From: an uncultured Oscillospiraceae bacterium
GTDB taxonomy: Bacteria > Bacillota > Clostridia > Oscillospirales > Oscillospiraceae
Assembly (NCBI GenBank): GCA_900769835.1
Contig: CAAGIE010000068.1
Location: 1 to 6,425, forward strand
DNA: 6,425 nt
Direction: 5' to 3'
Made by a program: the position numbers and the translations under genes. Of the stretch, positions 1 to 5,273 are shown piece after piece. The number at the start of each line of letters is the position of its first letter. The stretch's first letter is position 1. Under the pieces are notes generated by a model. The model did not search any database, was not told the origin of the DNA, and saw nothing but the letters and a program-made list of their open reading frames with translations.

Positions 1-7
1 CGATAAC

Positions 8-23
8 AAAGGCTTCCGCCTTT
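8..23 (+). terminator. Short hairpin upstream of tRNA-Trp, possible terminator of an upstream unit
   Basis: AAAGGC (8-13) pairs perfectly with GCCTTT (18-23) around a TTCC loop. The run after it is only TTT followed by CATATAT, so as an intrinsic terminator it is weak. It could end a transcript entering from the left edge, or be a processing hairpin between tandem stable-RNA genes. No coding sequence is visible upstream within the window. Confidence 0.4.
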
Positions 24-30
24 CATATAT

Positions 31-106
<76 letters not shown>

Positions 107-107
107 G

Positions 108-140
108 AAAAACCTCCGATGCAATGCATCGGAGGTTTTT
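108..140 (+). terminator. Intrinsic terminator after tRNA-Trp
   Basis: A 15-bp perfect stem (108-122 with 126-140) closes on a 3-nt AAT loop. The stem starts with five A and ends with five T, so the T run is both part of the stem and the termination tract. Its position directly after the CCA end of the tRNA makes it the tRNA terminator. The A/T symmetry means it could also work from the other strand. Confidence 0.9.
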
Positions 141-143
141 CAA

Positions 144-299
144 CTAAATTCGGCTTGCGCCGAACTAAATTGCCTATCGGCAGCTAAATTCCTGCGGAGC
201 TAAATTGGCTTCGCCAGCTATTAGCCGAATTTAATTTCGCTTCACGAAGTGAAATTTAGCTGCGAGTATATCGAGCAATTTCGCTACGAAGTAATTTAG
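144..299. repeat. Array of mini-hairpins linked by CTAAATT / AATTTAG motifs
   Basis: CTAAATT occurs four times in direct orientation (144-150, 165-171, 184-190, 200-206). Its inverse AATTTAG occurs at 253-259 and 293-299, with a near copy AATTTAA at 228-234. Between the motifs lie small stem-loops of differing sequence: 149-164 (TTCGGC/GCCGAA), 170-183 (TTGCC/GGCAG), 189-199 (TTCC/GGAG), 205-217 (TTGGC/GCCAG), a 10-bp stem at 233-256 with one G-T wobble, and 279-291. Direct copies on the left and inverted copies on the right could also fold into one large structure. No coding potential is apparent, and the tract is bounded by a strong terminator on each side. I do not recognise it as a named element. 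I have an impression of similar tracts in gut Clostridia but cannot verify it. Confidence 0.7.
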
Positions 300-307
300 C
301 TAATAAC

Positions 308-345
308 AAATGCCCAGCCTGGATCGTTTTCCAGGCTGGGCATTT
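308..345. terminator. Strong intrinsic terminator, probably bidirectional
   Basis: AAATGCCCAGCCTGG (308-322) pairs perfectly with 331-345 around an 8-nt loop. On the plus strand the stem runs into ATTTTGCGTTTA. On the minus strand it runs into ATTTGTTATTAG. It lies about 90 nt beyond the stop of the minus-strand nuclease-like gene (437-895), so it is the best visible terminator for that gene. It may also stop any transcript leaving the hairpin array. Confidence 0.85.
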
Positions 346-374
346 TGCGTTTATAGGGGTATTTTCCTTATATC

Positions 375-431
375 TTTTGTTAAATTTATGTGGTTTTGTT
401 AAATTTGTGGACTTTCGTTAAATTATTACAA
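375..431. repeat. Three tandem 19-bp units (TTTYGTTAAATT core)
   Basis: Units begin at 375, 394 and 413, an exact period of 19. Each starts TTTTGTTAAATT (third copy TTTCGTTAAATT) and then diverges. The first two also share a TGTGG-like tail. They lie in the AT-rich space between terminator 308-345 and the stop codon of the minus-strand gene, so on that strand they are in the 3' untranslated region. There is no spacer structure as in CRISPR. The spacing of nearly two helical turns would suit a protein-binding array, but no function can be read directly. Confidence 0.65.
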
Positions 432-436
432 TTCAA

Positions 437-895
437 TTACGCGTTCAATAGTTCTGGGTAATGCGGCAACTCTTCTATCTTTTCAAATTGATCCAACCGT
501 GCGTTGTAGTAGTAACCAATTAGGTCATATCCATCTACCACAAAGTATCTATATACGCCAAGAGATGTTACATAATCTATTGCTTGATTATATGGTGCCT
601 CGTTATAGCCAATATAGTTAGCCTTGCATTCAATAATTGCGACAACTTTCTTTTCGTCATTAAAAACGCCAATATCAATTCGCTTTCGATTTCCTTTGTC
701 TCCAAGAGAGTTTAATGAGATTTCAACACCAATCTTTTCAGAAGGAATTTCTAACTCGCTCATCATAAATTGGAGCATTTGTTGTCTTACTCTTTCTTCA
801 GGTGTTAGGCAAACAAATTTTCCTCGAATAGGATCGTAAATTTGTTCGCCCTTCACTCTCAACTTATACTTCTTAAAAGTCTTATATATATCCAT
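437..895 (-). CDS. Stand-alone HsdR-N-like PD-(D/E)XK nuclease-fold protein
   Basis: This is a 152-residue protein matching the type I restriction enzyme R-subunit N-terminal nuclease family (HSDR_N-type) rather than a full HsdR, since no helicase or specificity region follows. Visible core: a helix with TPEERVRQ (E35), RIDIGVF with D74, the IIECKA strand with E89 and K91, then QAIDY (Q104-xxx-Y108), the QxxxY motif of this family. All expected catalytic positions are present, so it is plausibly an active DNA nuclease or a DNA-binding derivative. Complete short proteins of this kind are common as hypothetical genes, and their role is not established. The start at 895 is supported by GGAGG seven bases upstream and by a sigma-A-like promoter at 926-954. 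Base composition is clearly more AT-rich than the operon to the right, suggesting separate acquisition. No methylase or specificity subunit lies in the window. Confidence 0.85.
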   Translation of the reverse strand: MDIYKTFKKYKLRVKGEQIYDPIRGKFVCLTPEERVRQQMLQFMMSELEIPSEKIGVEISLNSLGDKGNRKRIDIGVFNDEKKVVAIIECKANYIGYNEAPYNQAIDYVTSLGVYRYFVVDGYDLIGYYYNARLDQFEKIEELPHYPELLNA

Positions 896-902
896 AGAAT
901 AA

Positions 903-907
903 CCTCC
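903..907 (-). promoter_or_regulatory. Ribosome binding site of the nuclease-like gene
   Basis: On the minus strand, GGAGG lies seven bases before the ATG whose first base is 895. This fixes the start and supports genuine expression of the AT-rich gene. Confidence 0.8.
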
Positions 908-925
908 AATGTTTGGGGTGCCGTT

Positions 926-954
926 ATTGTAACATACAAAGTAGATTATTTCAA
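926..954 (-). promoter_or_regulatory. Sigma-A promoter for the nuclease-like gene
   Basis: Read on the minus strand, TTGAAA (954-949) is followed after exactly 17 bases by TACAAT (931-926). This is close to the TTGACA/TATAAT consensus. Transcription would start near 919, giving a leader of about 24 nt. The promoter points away from the five-gene operon, so the two units are divergently transcribed. Confidence 0.75.
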
Positions 955-1082
955 TCTTAATTACTCAGAGTGTGTGGCGCAAAGGCCGGTTCTGCTCCGA
1001 ATTTTGGTGGAGTTTGTTTGTGAGGGGTGGGCGTTTCTCCGCGGGGAGTAGACATTTTTTGACGGGATTTGCCAAAAAGTGA
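955..1082. other. Non-coding part of the divergent intergenic region, G-rich on the plus strand
   Basis: The space between the two divergent promoters holds no gene I can support. From about 967 to 1050 the plus strand is strikingly rich in G and T. It includes a possible small hairpin (CTCC-GCGG-GGAG, 1037-1048) followed by ATTTTTT at 1054-1060. Short open frames cross the stretch on both strands, but none has a convincing start with a ribosome binding site. Operators for either promoter could lie here, but no clear inverted repeat was found. Confidence 0.4.
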
Positions 1083-1111
1083 TTGCCTTTCAACAGCATC
1101 CGTGGTAGAAT
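1083..1111 (+). promoter_or_regulatory. Sigma-A-like promoter of the five-gene operon
   Basis: TTGCCT (1083-1088) and TAGAAT (1106-1111) are separated by exactly 17 bases. Transcription would begin near 1118, leaving a leader of about 30 nt before the ATG at 1149. A TATTATAC stretch just downstream could be an alternative -10. No other good promoter is seen inside the operon, and the tight spacing implies that all five genes depend on this one. Confidence 0.6.
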
Positions 1112-1137
1112 AACTTTATTATACATCGAAATACTCT

Positions 1138-1142
1138 GGAGA
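1138..1142 (+). promoter_or_regulatory. Ribosome binding site deciding the start of the first operon gene
   Basis: GGAGA lies six bases upstream of the ATG at 1149. The longer reading frame from a TTG at 1083 would begin inside the -35 element and has no ribosome binding site, so 1149 is the start. Confidence 0.75.
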
Positions 1143-1148
1143 AATTCT

Positions 1149-1469
1149 ATGGACACTATAATCGTTATATCCCTGATCATTTTGTCGGTGGTGGGGCTGA
1201 TCTGTCTGATCACAGCACTATCGAAAACCGGCGCTCCCCCCGATGCGCCAAAGCCTACCTCGATCGCTTCCACCAAGGCGCCTACGACTGCGAAAACGCC
1301 CCAGCTTCGATCCACTGTGGGCCCCAAGTCCGCACCACAGATAACGGTCTACACCAACCCCATCCCGCAAAACGCATTCCGCTGTCCCGTTTGCGACAGC
1401 AAGCCCGCCCCCTCCGCAAGACAATGTCAGGTTTGCGGACAGGTATTCCATATGAAGGGAGTCAACTGA
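1149..1469 (+). CDS. Small membrane protein with C-terminal zinc ribbon
   Basis: This 106-residue protein has three parts. Residues 3-24 form one hydrophobic membrane segment. Residues 25-75 are a flexible linker rich in Pro, Thr, Ala and Lys. Residues 79-96 are a CPVC...CQVC zinc ribbon (C79, C82, C93, C96). The N-terminus has no positive charge and the segment after the membrane helix is lysine-bearing, so the positive-inside rule puts the ribbon in the cytoplasm (N-out, C-in). It opens the operon and stops one base before the next gene, which carries the matching ribbon at its N-terminus. Such ribbons usually mediate protein or nucleic-acid contacts, so this is inferred to be a membrane anchor or adaptor for the VWA/phosphatase/kinase proteins downstream. 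I do not recognise a named family beyond the ribbon. Confidence 0.8.
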   Translation: MDTIIVISLIILSVVGLICLITALSKTGAPPDAPKPTSIASTKAPTTAKTPQLRSTVGPKSAPQITVYTNPIPQNAFRCPVCDSKPAPSARQCQVCGQVFHMKGVN

Positions 1470-1470
1470 T

Positions 1471-2466
1471 ATGATTTGCAAACAATGCGGCGCCGAAATG
1501 GCGGCATCCGCTTCCAAATGTAAGCGTTGTGGCACCAAGGTGCCCGCCAAGTCCGACTGCGGCGGCTTCTACGACTTAGCCTCCGCCGGCACCAGAATGT
1601 GGGAGGACAGCAAGCCTGCCGCCCCCGCTCCGGCCACTATCTATCGGGAGGCACCTCCCCCCGAGCCCCCCTACCGCTCCAAGCCTTTTATGATCCTGGC
1701 CATTGTTGCGTTGGTACTGGCGCTCCTGCTGGTGATCAGTCTGGTGGCAAAATGCTCCAACGAGCCTGATGCCTGCCTGCCCACTGAGTCTACCACCGCG
1801 CCCACCGAAGACACCGTTGATCCGGATGATAACATCGTTCCCAGCTTTGACATTACCAGCACCACCATTTCCAACACGGTGGAATACAGGGGTAAGAAAG
1901 AAAACGGCGAGCGTATCACCATTACATACAAGGGCAGCAGCGACCTTGTCGATCCCGCAAATCTGCAACTGGACTACAACTGCCAGTGGCGCTTTGCCAC
2001 CGCCGCAGACTTCCCCGAGGGCGAAGTGCCGGAAAACCTGGAAGATCTTGTGGTTTTGGAATTCAGTATGGATGTGTCCGAAAGTGCTTTCGGCACTCTG
2101 GCTGTTATGACCAACGAAAAGGGCGAAACCACTGACGCCATCACTTACACCTGGCGTTGTGATGCGAACGATAATGCAGTCACCGACAAGGGTACCCATT
2201 TGCTGATCATCGACACCGCTCATTTGAAGGACGGAGATCTTTCCCGACCCGATTTCGACCTGACTGTTGTTCGTGTTAACAGCAACGGCGGCAGCCTGAC
2301 CCTGGAGATCGAGGACATCCCCTATGATGCCCCCGAACGCGAACCCGAGCCCGAAACCGAGCCCGAAACCGAGCCCGAAACCGAGGAAAACGGCGGAGAC
2401 GCTCCCGCTCCCGAAAATGGCGGAAAGCCTATCGAGGGCGAAATTAAAAACGAAACCAGTATTTAA
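1471..2466 (+). CDS. Zinc-ribbon, single-pass membrane protein with acidic extracellular domain
   Basis: The protein has 331 residues. Residues 3-20 form a CKQC...CKRC zinc ribbon (C3, C6, C17, C20). Residues 25-71 are a Pro/Ala-rich cytoplasmic linker ending in YRSKP. Residues 72-94 are a strongly hydrophobic membrane helix. Residues 95-125 are a Thr/Glu/Asp-rich stalk. Residues 126-285 look beta-rich and hold C171 and C230, which could form a disulfide. Residues 288-306 are Glu/Pro repeats (EPEPETEPET), followed by a Gly/Pro/Glu-rich tail. Charge distribution indicates the ribbon inside and the large domain outside. GGGAG nine bases before the ATG serves as ribosome binding site inside the preceding gene's end, so translation is probably coupled. 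The exported domain is the natural candidate for a sensor, but its ligand cannot be read and I do not recognise the fold. Confidence 0.82.
   Translation: MICKQCGAEMAASASKCKRCGTKVPAKSDCGGFYDLASAGTRMWEDSKPAAPAPATIYREAPPPEPPYRSKPFMILAIVALVLALLLVISLVAKCSNEPDACLPTESTTAPTEDTVDPDDNIVPSFDITSTTISNTVEYRGKKENGERITITYKGSSDLVDPANLQLDYNCQWRFATAADFPEGEVPENLEDLVVLEFSMDVSESAFGTLAVMTNEKGETTDAITYTWRCDANDNAVTDKGTHLLIIDTAHLKDGDLSRPDFDLTVVRVNSNGGSLTLEIEDIPYDAPEREPEPETEPETEPETEENGGDAPAPENGGKPIEGEIKNETSI
2350..2385 (+). repeat. Three perfect 12-bp repeats encoding Pro-Glu-Thr-Glu
   Basis: CCCGAAACCGAG occurs three times in a row at 2350-2361, 2362-2373 and 2374-2385, with a truncated CCCGAG at 2344-2349. It keeps the frame and encodes the acidic PETE tail of the membrane protein. 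Perfect nucleotide identity points to recent slippage expansion, so tail length may vary between strains. Confidence 0.9.
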
Positions 2467-2471
2467 ATTTC

Positions 2472-2477
2472 AGGAGG
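2472..2477 (+). promoter_or_regulatory. Consensus ribosome binding site deciding the VWA gene start
   Basis: AGGAGG lies eight bases upstream of the ATG at 2486. It rules out the longer frame opening at 2324, whose first 54 codons overlap the acidic tail of the previous gene and read as low-complexity Pro/Lys. Confidence 0.85.
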
Positions 2478-2485
2478 AATCAAAT

Positions 2486-3208
2486 ATGTCTCAGCAGCAA
2501 CAGACTAATTACCAGGCCCCCAACGGCCAGAGCTCTATGGACTACACCGTGGATATGGTGTTCTGTATCGACGCTACCGGCAGTATGGAAGACAACACCG
2601 GCGCACACACCAAGATCATTAACATGGTTAAGGAAAATGCCCTGCATTTCTATAACGACCTGCACACCGCTATGAGCACCAAGCGCAAGATGATCCGTCA
2701 GTTGCGCGTTCGTGTCATCGCATTCCGCGACTATCTGGCAGACGGCGCAGAAGCTATGCTGGTAACCGATTTCTTCAATCTGCCCCAGCAGTCCGCCGAA
2801 TTTGAGGCTTGCATCAACAGTATCCACGCTGACGGCGGCGGTGATATCCCCGAGGACGGTCTGGAGGCTCTGGCTTACGCCATTAAGTCCAACTGGACCG
2901 CCAACAGCGCAAAGAAGCGCCACGTGATCGTAGTCTGGACCGACGCTCCCACCCACGAACTGGGCTACGGCAAGCGTTCTCCCCACTACCCCAATGGCAT
3001 GGCCCAGAACCTGGGCGAACTGTCCTGCTGGTGGGATGATATGAACGAAAACGCAAAGCGTTTGATCATGTTCGCTCCCGACGAGGAGCATTGGGGCTAC
3101 ATCTCCCGCAACTGGGACAATGTGGTGCATTACCCCTCTGTGGCAGGCAACGGTCTGGCCGAAACCAACTACTCCGAGATCCTCAACGCAATCGCTAACT
3201 CTGTGTAA
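2486..3208 (+). CDS. TerY-like von Willebrand factor A (VWA) domain protein
   Basis: This 240-residue protein is essentially one VWA domain (about 19-238) after a Gln-rich N-terminus. It has no signal peptide or membrane segment and is probably cytosolic. Metal-site (MIDAS) features are D29-A-T31-G-S33 (a D-x-T-x-S variant of D-x-S-x-S), AFRDY with D82, the GGGDIPED loop with D120, and VVWTDAP with D153. The CIDATGSM and GGGDxPE signatures resemble VWA proteins partnered with kinases rather than adhesins. Bound Mg2+ or similar would let it grip an acidic residue of a partner. It sits 19 nt after the membrane sensor gene and 15 nt before the PP2C gene, matching the TerY, phosphatase and kinase triad. 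Its likely role is adaptor or phosphorylation target (inference). Confidence 0.88.
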   Translation: MSQQQQTNYQAPNGQSSMDYTVDMVFCIDATGSMEDNTGAHTKIINMVKENALHFYNDLHTAMSTKRKMIRQLRVRVIAFRDYLADGAEAMLVTDFFNLPQQSAEFEACINSIHADGGGDIPEDGLEALAYAIKSNWTANSAKKRHVIVVWTDAPTHELGYGKRSPHYPNGMAQNLGELSCWWDDMNENAKRLIMFAPDEEHWGYISRNWDNVVHYPSVAGNGLAETNYSEILNAIANSV

Positions 3209-3223
3209 AAAGGAGCTTTTCCT

Positions 3224-4195
3224 ATGCAAGACAGACTTCCGCTGAATTTTATCTTGTCACTGAACCACGACATGATCCCCGATCATGGCGAGGATAGTTT
3301 TTGCTACAGTTTCTGTGACAATGCGGGCCTTGTGGGCGTGTTTGATGGTTGCGGCGGTGCCGGCGCCAGAAAACACAAGTGCTACTGCGACAACACCGAA
3401 GCTTATATGGCTTCCCGGTTATGCGCCGGCGCATTTTACGATGCCTTCCGCGTCGCTTTCCCCTGCGATTACCCCGCGCAATACCTGGTGGACAGTCTTT
3501 TTATCCCCGCTGTGGAAGAACGGCTGACCTACTGCACACCTCCCAAAGATCCCTCTCACACCACTGTGCTGGGTTCTATGGTGCGGACTTTGCCCTCCAC
3601 TGCCGCCGCCGCTTTGCTGCAGCAGCAGGAAGACGGCACCGTTTCCGTCACCGCTTTCTGGGCAGGTGACTCCCGTGTGTATGCTTGGGATGCCTGCGGC
3701 CTGACGCAACTCACCACCGACCACACCACCGTCCCCGATCCCATGGACACCCTCTATGAGGACGGCGTGCTGAAAAACCTGATCAGTTGCGGTAAAACAC
3801 CCAAGATCTCCAGCAACACCGTGCAGCTCAAGCCGCCCTTTATGGTCTTTGGCGCCACCGACGGCTGCTTCGGCTATCTGTCTACCCCCATGGAGTTTGA
3901 GGGGCTTCTCCTCAGCACCCTGCTGCAGACCGCTACTCCCAACGAATGGGAGCAGGCGCTGGATCAGGCTTTTGGCGGCATTTCCGGTGACGACTACACC
4001 CTTTGTCTGGCCGCCGTGGGCTATCAGAACCTCGACCACCTGAAGCAGCAGGCGGAAAAACGACTGGCTTATCTCCGGCAATATTATCTTAACCAGGTGG
4101 CAACTCTGCCCGTGGACGACCGTCAGAGCCGCACTGCCCTCTGGAATAACTACAAGAACGATTATTTGAAGTATATAAAGGATGCATCCTTCTGA
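3224..4195 (+). CDS. PP2C-family protein Ser/Thr phosphatase
   Basis: This 323-residue protein has the metal-dependent PP2C motifs in order: HGEDSF (E23, D24), VGVFDGCGGAG (D41, G42), FWAGDSRVYAWD (D149), ATDGCFGYL (D213) and GDDYTL (D256, D257). All acidic residues expected for the two-metal centre are present, so it should hydrolyse phosphoserine/threonine. There is no membrane segment. Residues from about 272 to 320 form a charged, probably helical C-terminal extension (KQQAEKRLAYLRQYY) beyond the catalytic fold. AGGAG eight bases before the ATG supports the start. The stop overlaps the kinase start by one base, so phosphatase and kinase are made as a coupled pair and presumably act on the same substrates. 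Confidence 0.93.
   Translation: MQDRLPLNFILSLNHDMIPDHGEDSFCYSFCDNAGLVGVFDGCGGAGARKHKCYCDNTEAYMASRLCAGAFYDAFRVAFPCDYPAQYLVDSLFIPAVEERLTYCTPPKDPSHTTVLGSMVRTLPSTAAAALLQQQEDGTVSVTAFWAGDSRVYAWDACGLTQLTTDHTTVPDPMDTLYEDGVLKNLISCGKTPKISSNTVQLKPPFMVFGATDGCFGYLSTPMEFEGLLLSTLLQTATPNEWEQALDQAFGGISGDDYTLCLAAVGYQNLDHLKQQAEKRLAYLRQYYLNQVATLPVDDRQSRTALWNNYKNDYLKYIKDASF
4178..4191 (+). promoter_or_regulatory. 14-bp perfect palindrome covering the kinase ribosome binding site
   Basis: AAGGATGCATCCTT is its own reverse complement and ends one base before the TGATG stop/start overlap of the phosphatase and kinase genes. Its AAGGA half is the only Shine-Dalgarno-like sequence for the kinase. In mRNA, AAGG could pair with CCTT across an ATGCAT loop and hide that site unless ribosomes translating the phosphatase open it. 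This would enforce coupling. The palindrome also encodes the end of the phosphatase, so it may be fortuitous. Confidence 0.5.
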
Positions 4196-5220
4196 TGGAA
4201 ACCATAGGAACTTTTGAACTGACCACCCCCATGACCACCCACAACAGTGGCTACTCTATCTGGGGCTATGGCAGAAAAAACGGAACTGAATATTTTATTA
4301 AGCAATTCCTCAGTCCGAAATTCCCGGAAAACGACAACGTGTCCTCCCCGGAGCGCATTGCCAAAAAGACCAACCAGTGTCGGCAGTTTGAGGCGAGAAA
4401 ATCGGCGCTGTATCAGGCGCTGAACACCCACTCCGACGGTGTTACGGTATCTGTGGATGAGTTTTTCCGCGTGGAGTCCAAGTACTACATCGCCACACGG
4501 AAGATCAACGCTCTCCCCTGGGAAGTGGAGGATATTGCCGGTTTGTCCCTGGCTAACAAGAAATATCTCTGCTCTATCATCGCCCATGGCGTAATGTGCA
4601 TGCACAAAGCAAGGGTGGTTCACGCAGACCTGAAGCACTCCAACATCATTTTCACCAGCACCCCCTCCGGCTATGTCACCGCCAAGATCATTGACTTTGA
4701 CAGTGGCTTTCTGGAGACGGATCCTCCCGGCGAGAACGAAGAGTTGGTTGGCGATCAGGTCTACTTCTCCCCCGAAGCCTGCCGCACCTTTATGGGCGAA
4801 CGGCCGGAACTGACCTGCAAGATGGATATTTTCTCTTTGGGTATTCTGTTCCACCAGTATATGACCGGTCGACTGCCTGATTTCAACAGTGAATTGGGCT
4901 GCTGCGCAGGCGAGGCCGTGGCAAACGGTGATACCATCTCCGTCAGTCGGGATCTGCCCGATAACATTCGGGAACTTCTCGTTCGGATGCTGGACGGCGA
5001 CCCCGCCAATCGCCCCTCTGCCATGGAGGTGTACTGCGCGCTGACTGCCCGGAAAGTTCCTCAGGAGGAGATCGACGCTTCTCAGCCTGACTACCGCGCA
5101 CCTGCGCCCGAACCTACCCGGGAAAAGATATTATCGGTAAATGATTTCTCCATCACTCCGGCGACCCCCGCCGCTGCCAACAAGAGCAGCAATCCTTTCT
5201 TTAAGCCCGGTGATCTGTAA
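4195..5220 (+). CDS. Hanks-type Ser/Thr protein kinase, non-RD, DFD variant
   Basis: This 341-residue protein has a kinase domain at about 5-285. Visible elements: a loose glycine loop (NSGYSIWGYG, 17-26), the ATP-anchoring lysine in YFIKQF (K36), a helix-C glutamate probably at E66, the catalytic loop VVHADLKHSN (H143, D145, K147, N150), the metal loop IIDFDSG (D167) with Asp in place of the usual Gly, an activation-segment end YFSPE (E194), DIFSLGILFHQYMTG (D211), and NRPSA (R273). Alanine instead of arginine in HRD makes it a non-RD kinase, often active without activation-loop phosphorylation. Catalytic residues are intact. The tail at 290-341 is Pro/Ser/Thr-rich (ITPATP) and may be an autophosphorylation region. 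No membrane helix is seen, unlike PASTA kinases, so the membrane link would have to come from the two ribbon proteins. It is the last operon gene, overlapping the phosphatase by one base and followed by a terminator. Confidence 0.92.
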   Translation: METIGTFELTTPMTTHNSGYSIWGYGRKNGTEYFIKQFLSPKFPENDNVSSPERIAKKTNQCRQFEARKSALYQALNTHSDGVTVSVDEFFRVESKYYIATRKINALPWEVEDIAGLSLANKKYLCSIIAHGVMCMHKARVVHADLKHSNIIFTSTPSGYVTAKIIDFDSGFLETDPPGENEELVGDQVYFSPEACRTFMGERPELTCKMDIFSLGILFHQYMTGRLPDFNSELGCCAGEAVANGDTISVSRDLPDNIRELLVRMLDGDPANRPSAMEVYCALTARKVPQEEIDASQPDYRAPAPEPTREKILSVNDFSITPATPAAANKSSNPFFKPGDL

Positions 5221-5227
5221 ATACAAC

Positions 5228-5258
5228 AAAACCCGACATCCAACGATGTCGGGTTTTT
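5228..5258. terminator. Bidirectional intrinsic terminator between operon and transporter gene
   Basis: AAAACCCGACATC (5228-5240) pairs perfectly with 5245-5257 across a CAAC loop and is followed by T at 5258. The A and T ends make it work on both strands. It lies eight bases after the kinase stop and about 16 bases beyond the stop of the convergent transporter gene. Confidence 0.92.
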
Positions 5259-5273
5259 GCATTTTCCGTTTGT

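Noticed and set aside
375..431. CRISPR array
   Set aside because: The 19-bp units are contiguous, with no unique spacers and no cas genes nearby.
1083..1148. N-terminal extension of the first operon protein from a TTG at 1083
   Set aside because: The TTG lies in the probable -35 element and has no ribosome binding site, whereas the ATG at 1149 has GGAGA six bases before it and opens directly into a membrane helix.
1738..1760. Lipoprotein cleavage site at LVAKC in the second operon protein
   Set aside because: Lysine before the cysteine does not fit a lipobox, and a 70-residue zinc-ribbon region precedes the helix, so it is a membrane anchor rather than a signal peptide.
2324..2485. Longer start for the VWA protein
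   Set aside because: It overlaps the previous gene's repeat region in another frame. A consensus AGGAGG places the start at 2486.
2480..3229. Long minus-strand open frames opposite the VWA, sensor and phosphatase genes (also 1576-2223 and 3419-4081)
   Set aside because: They mirror the codon pattern of real plus-strand genes, have no plausible ribosome binding sites, and show no recognisable motifs.
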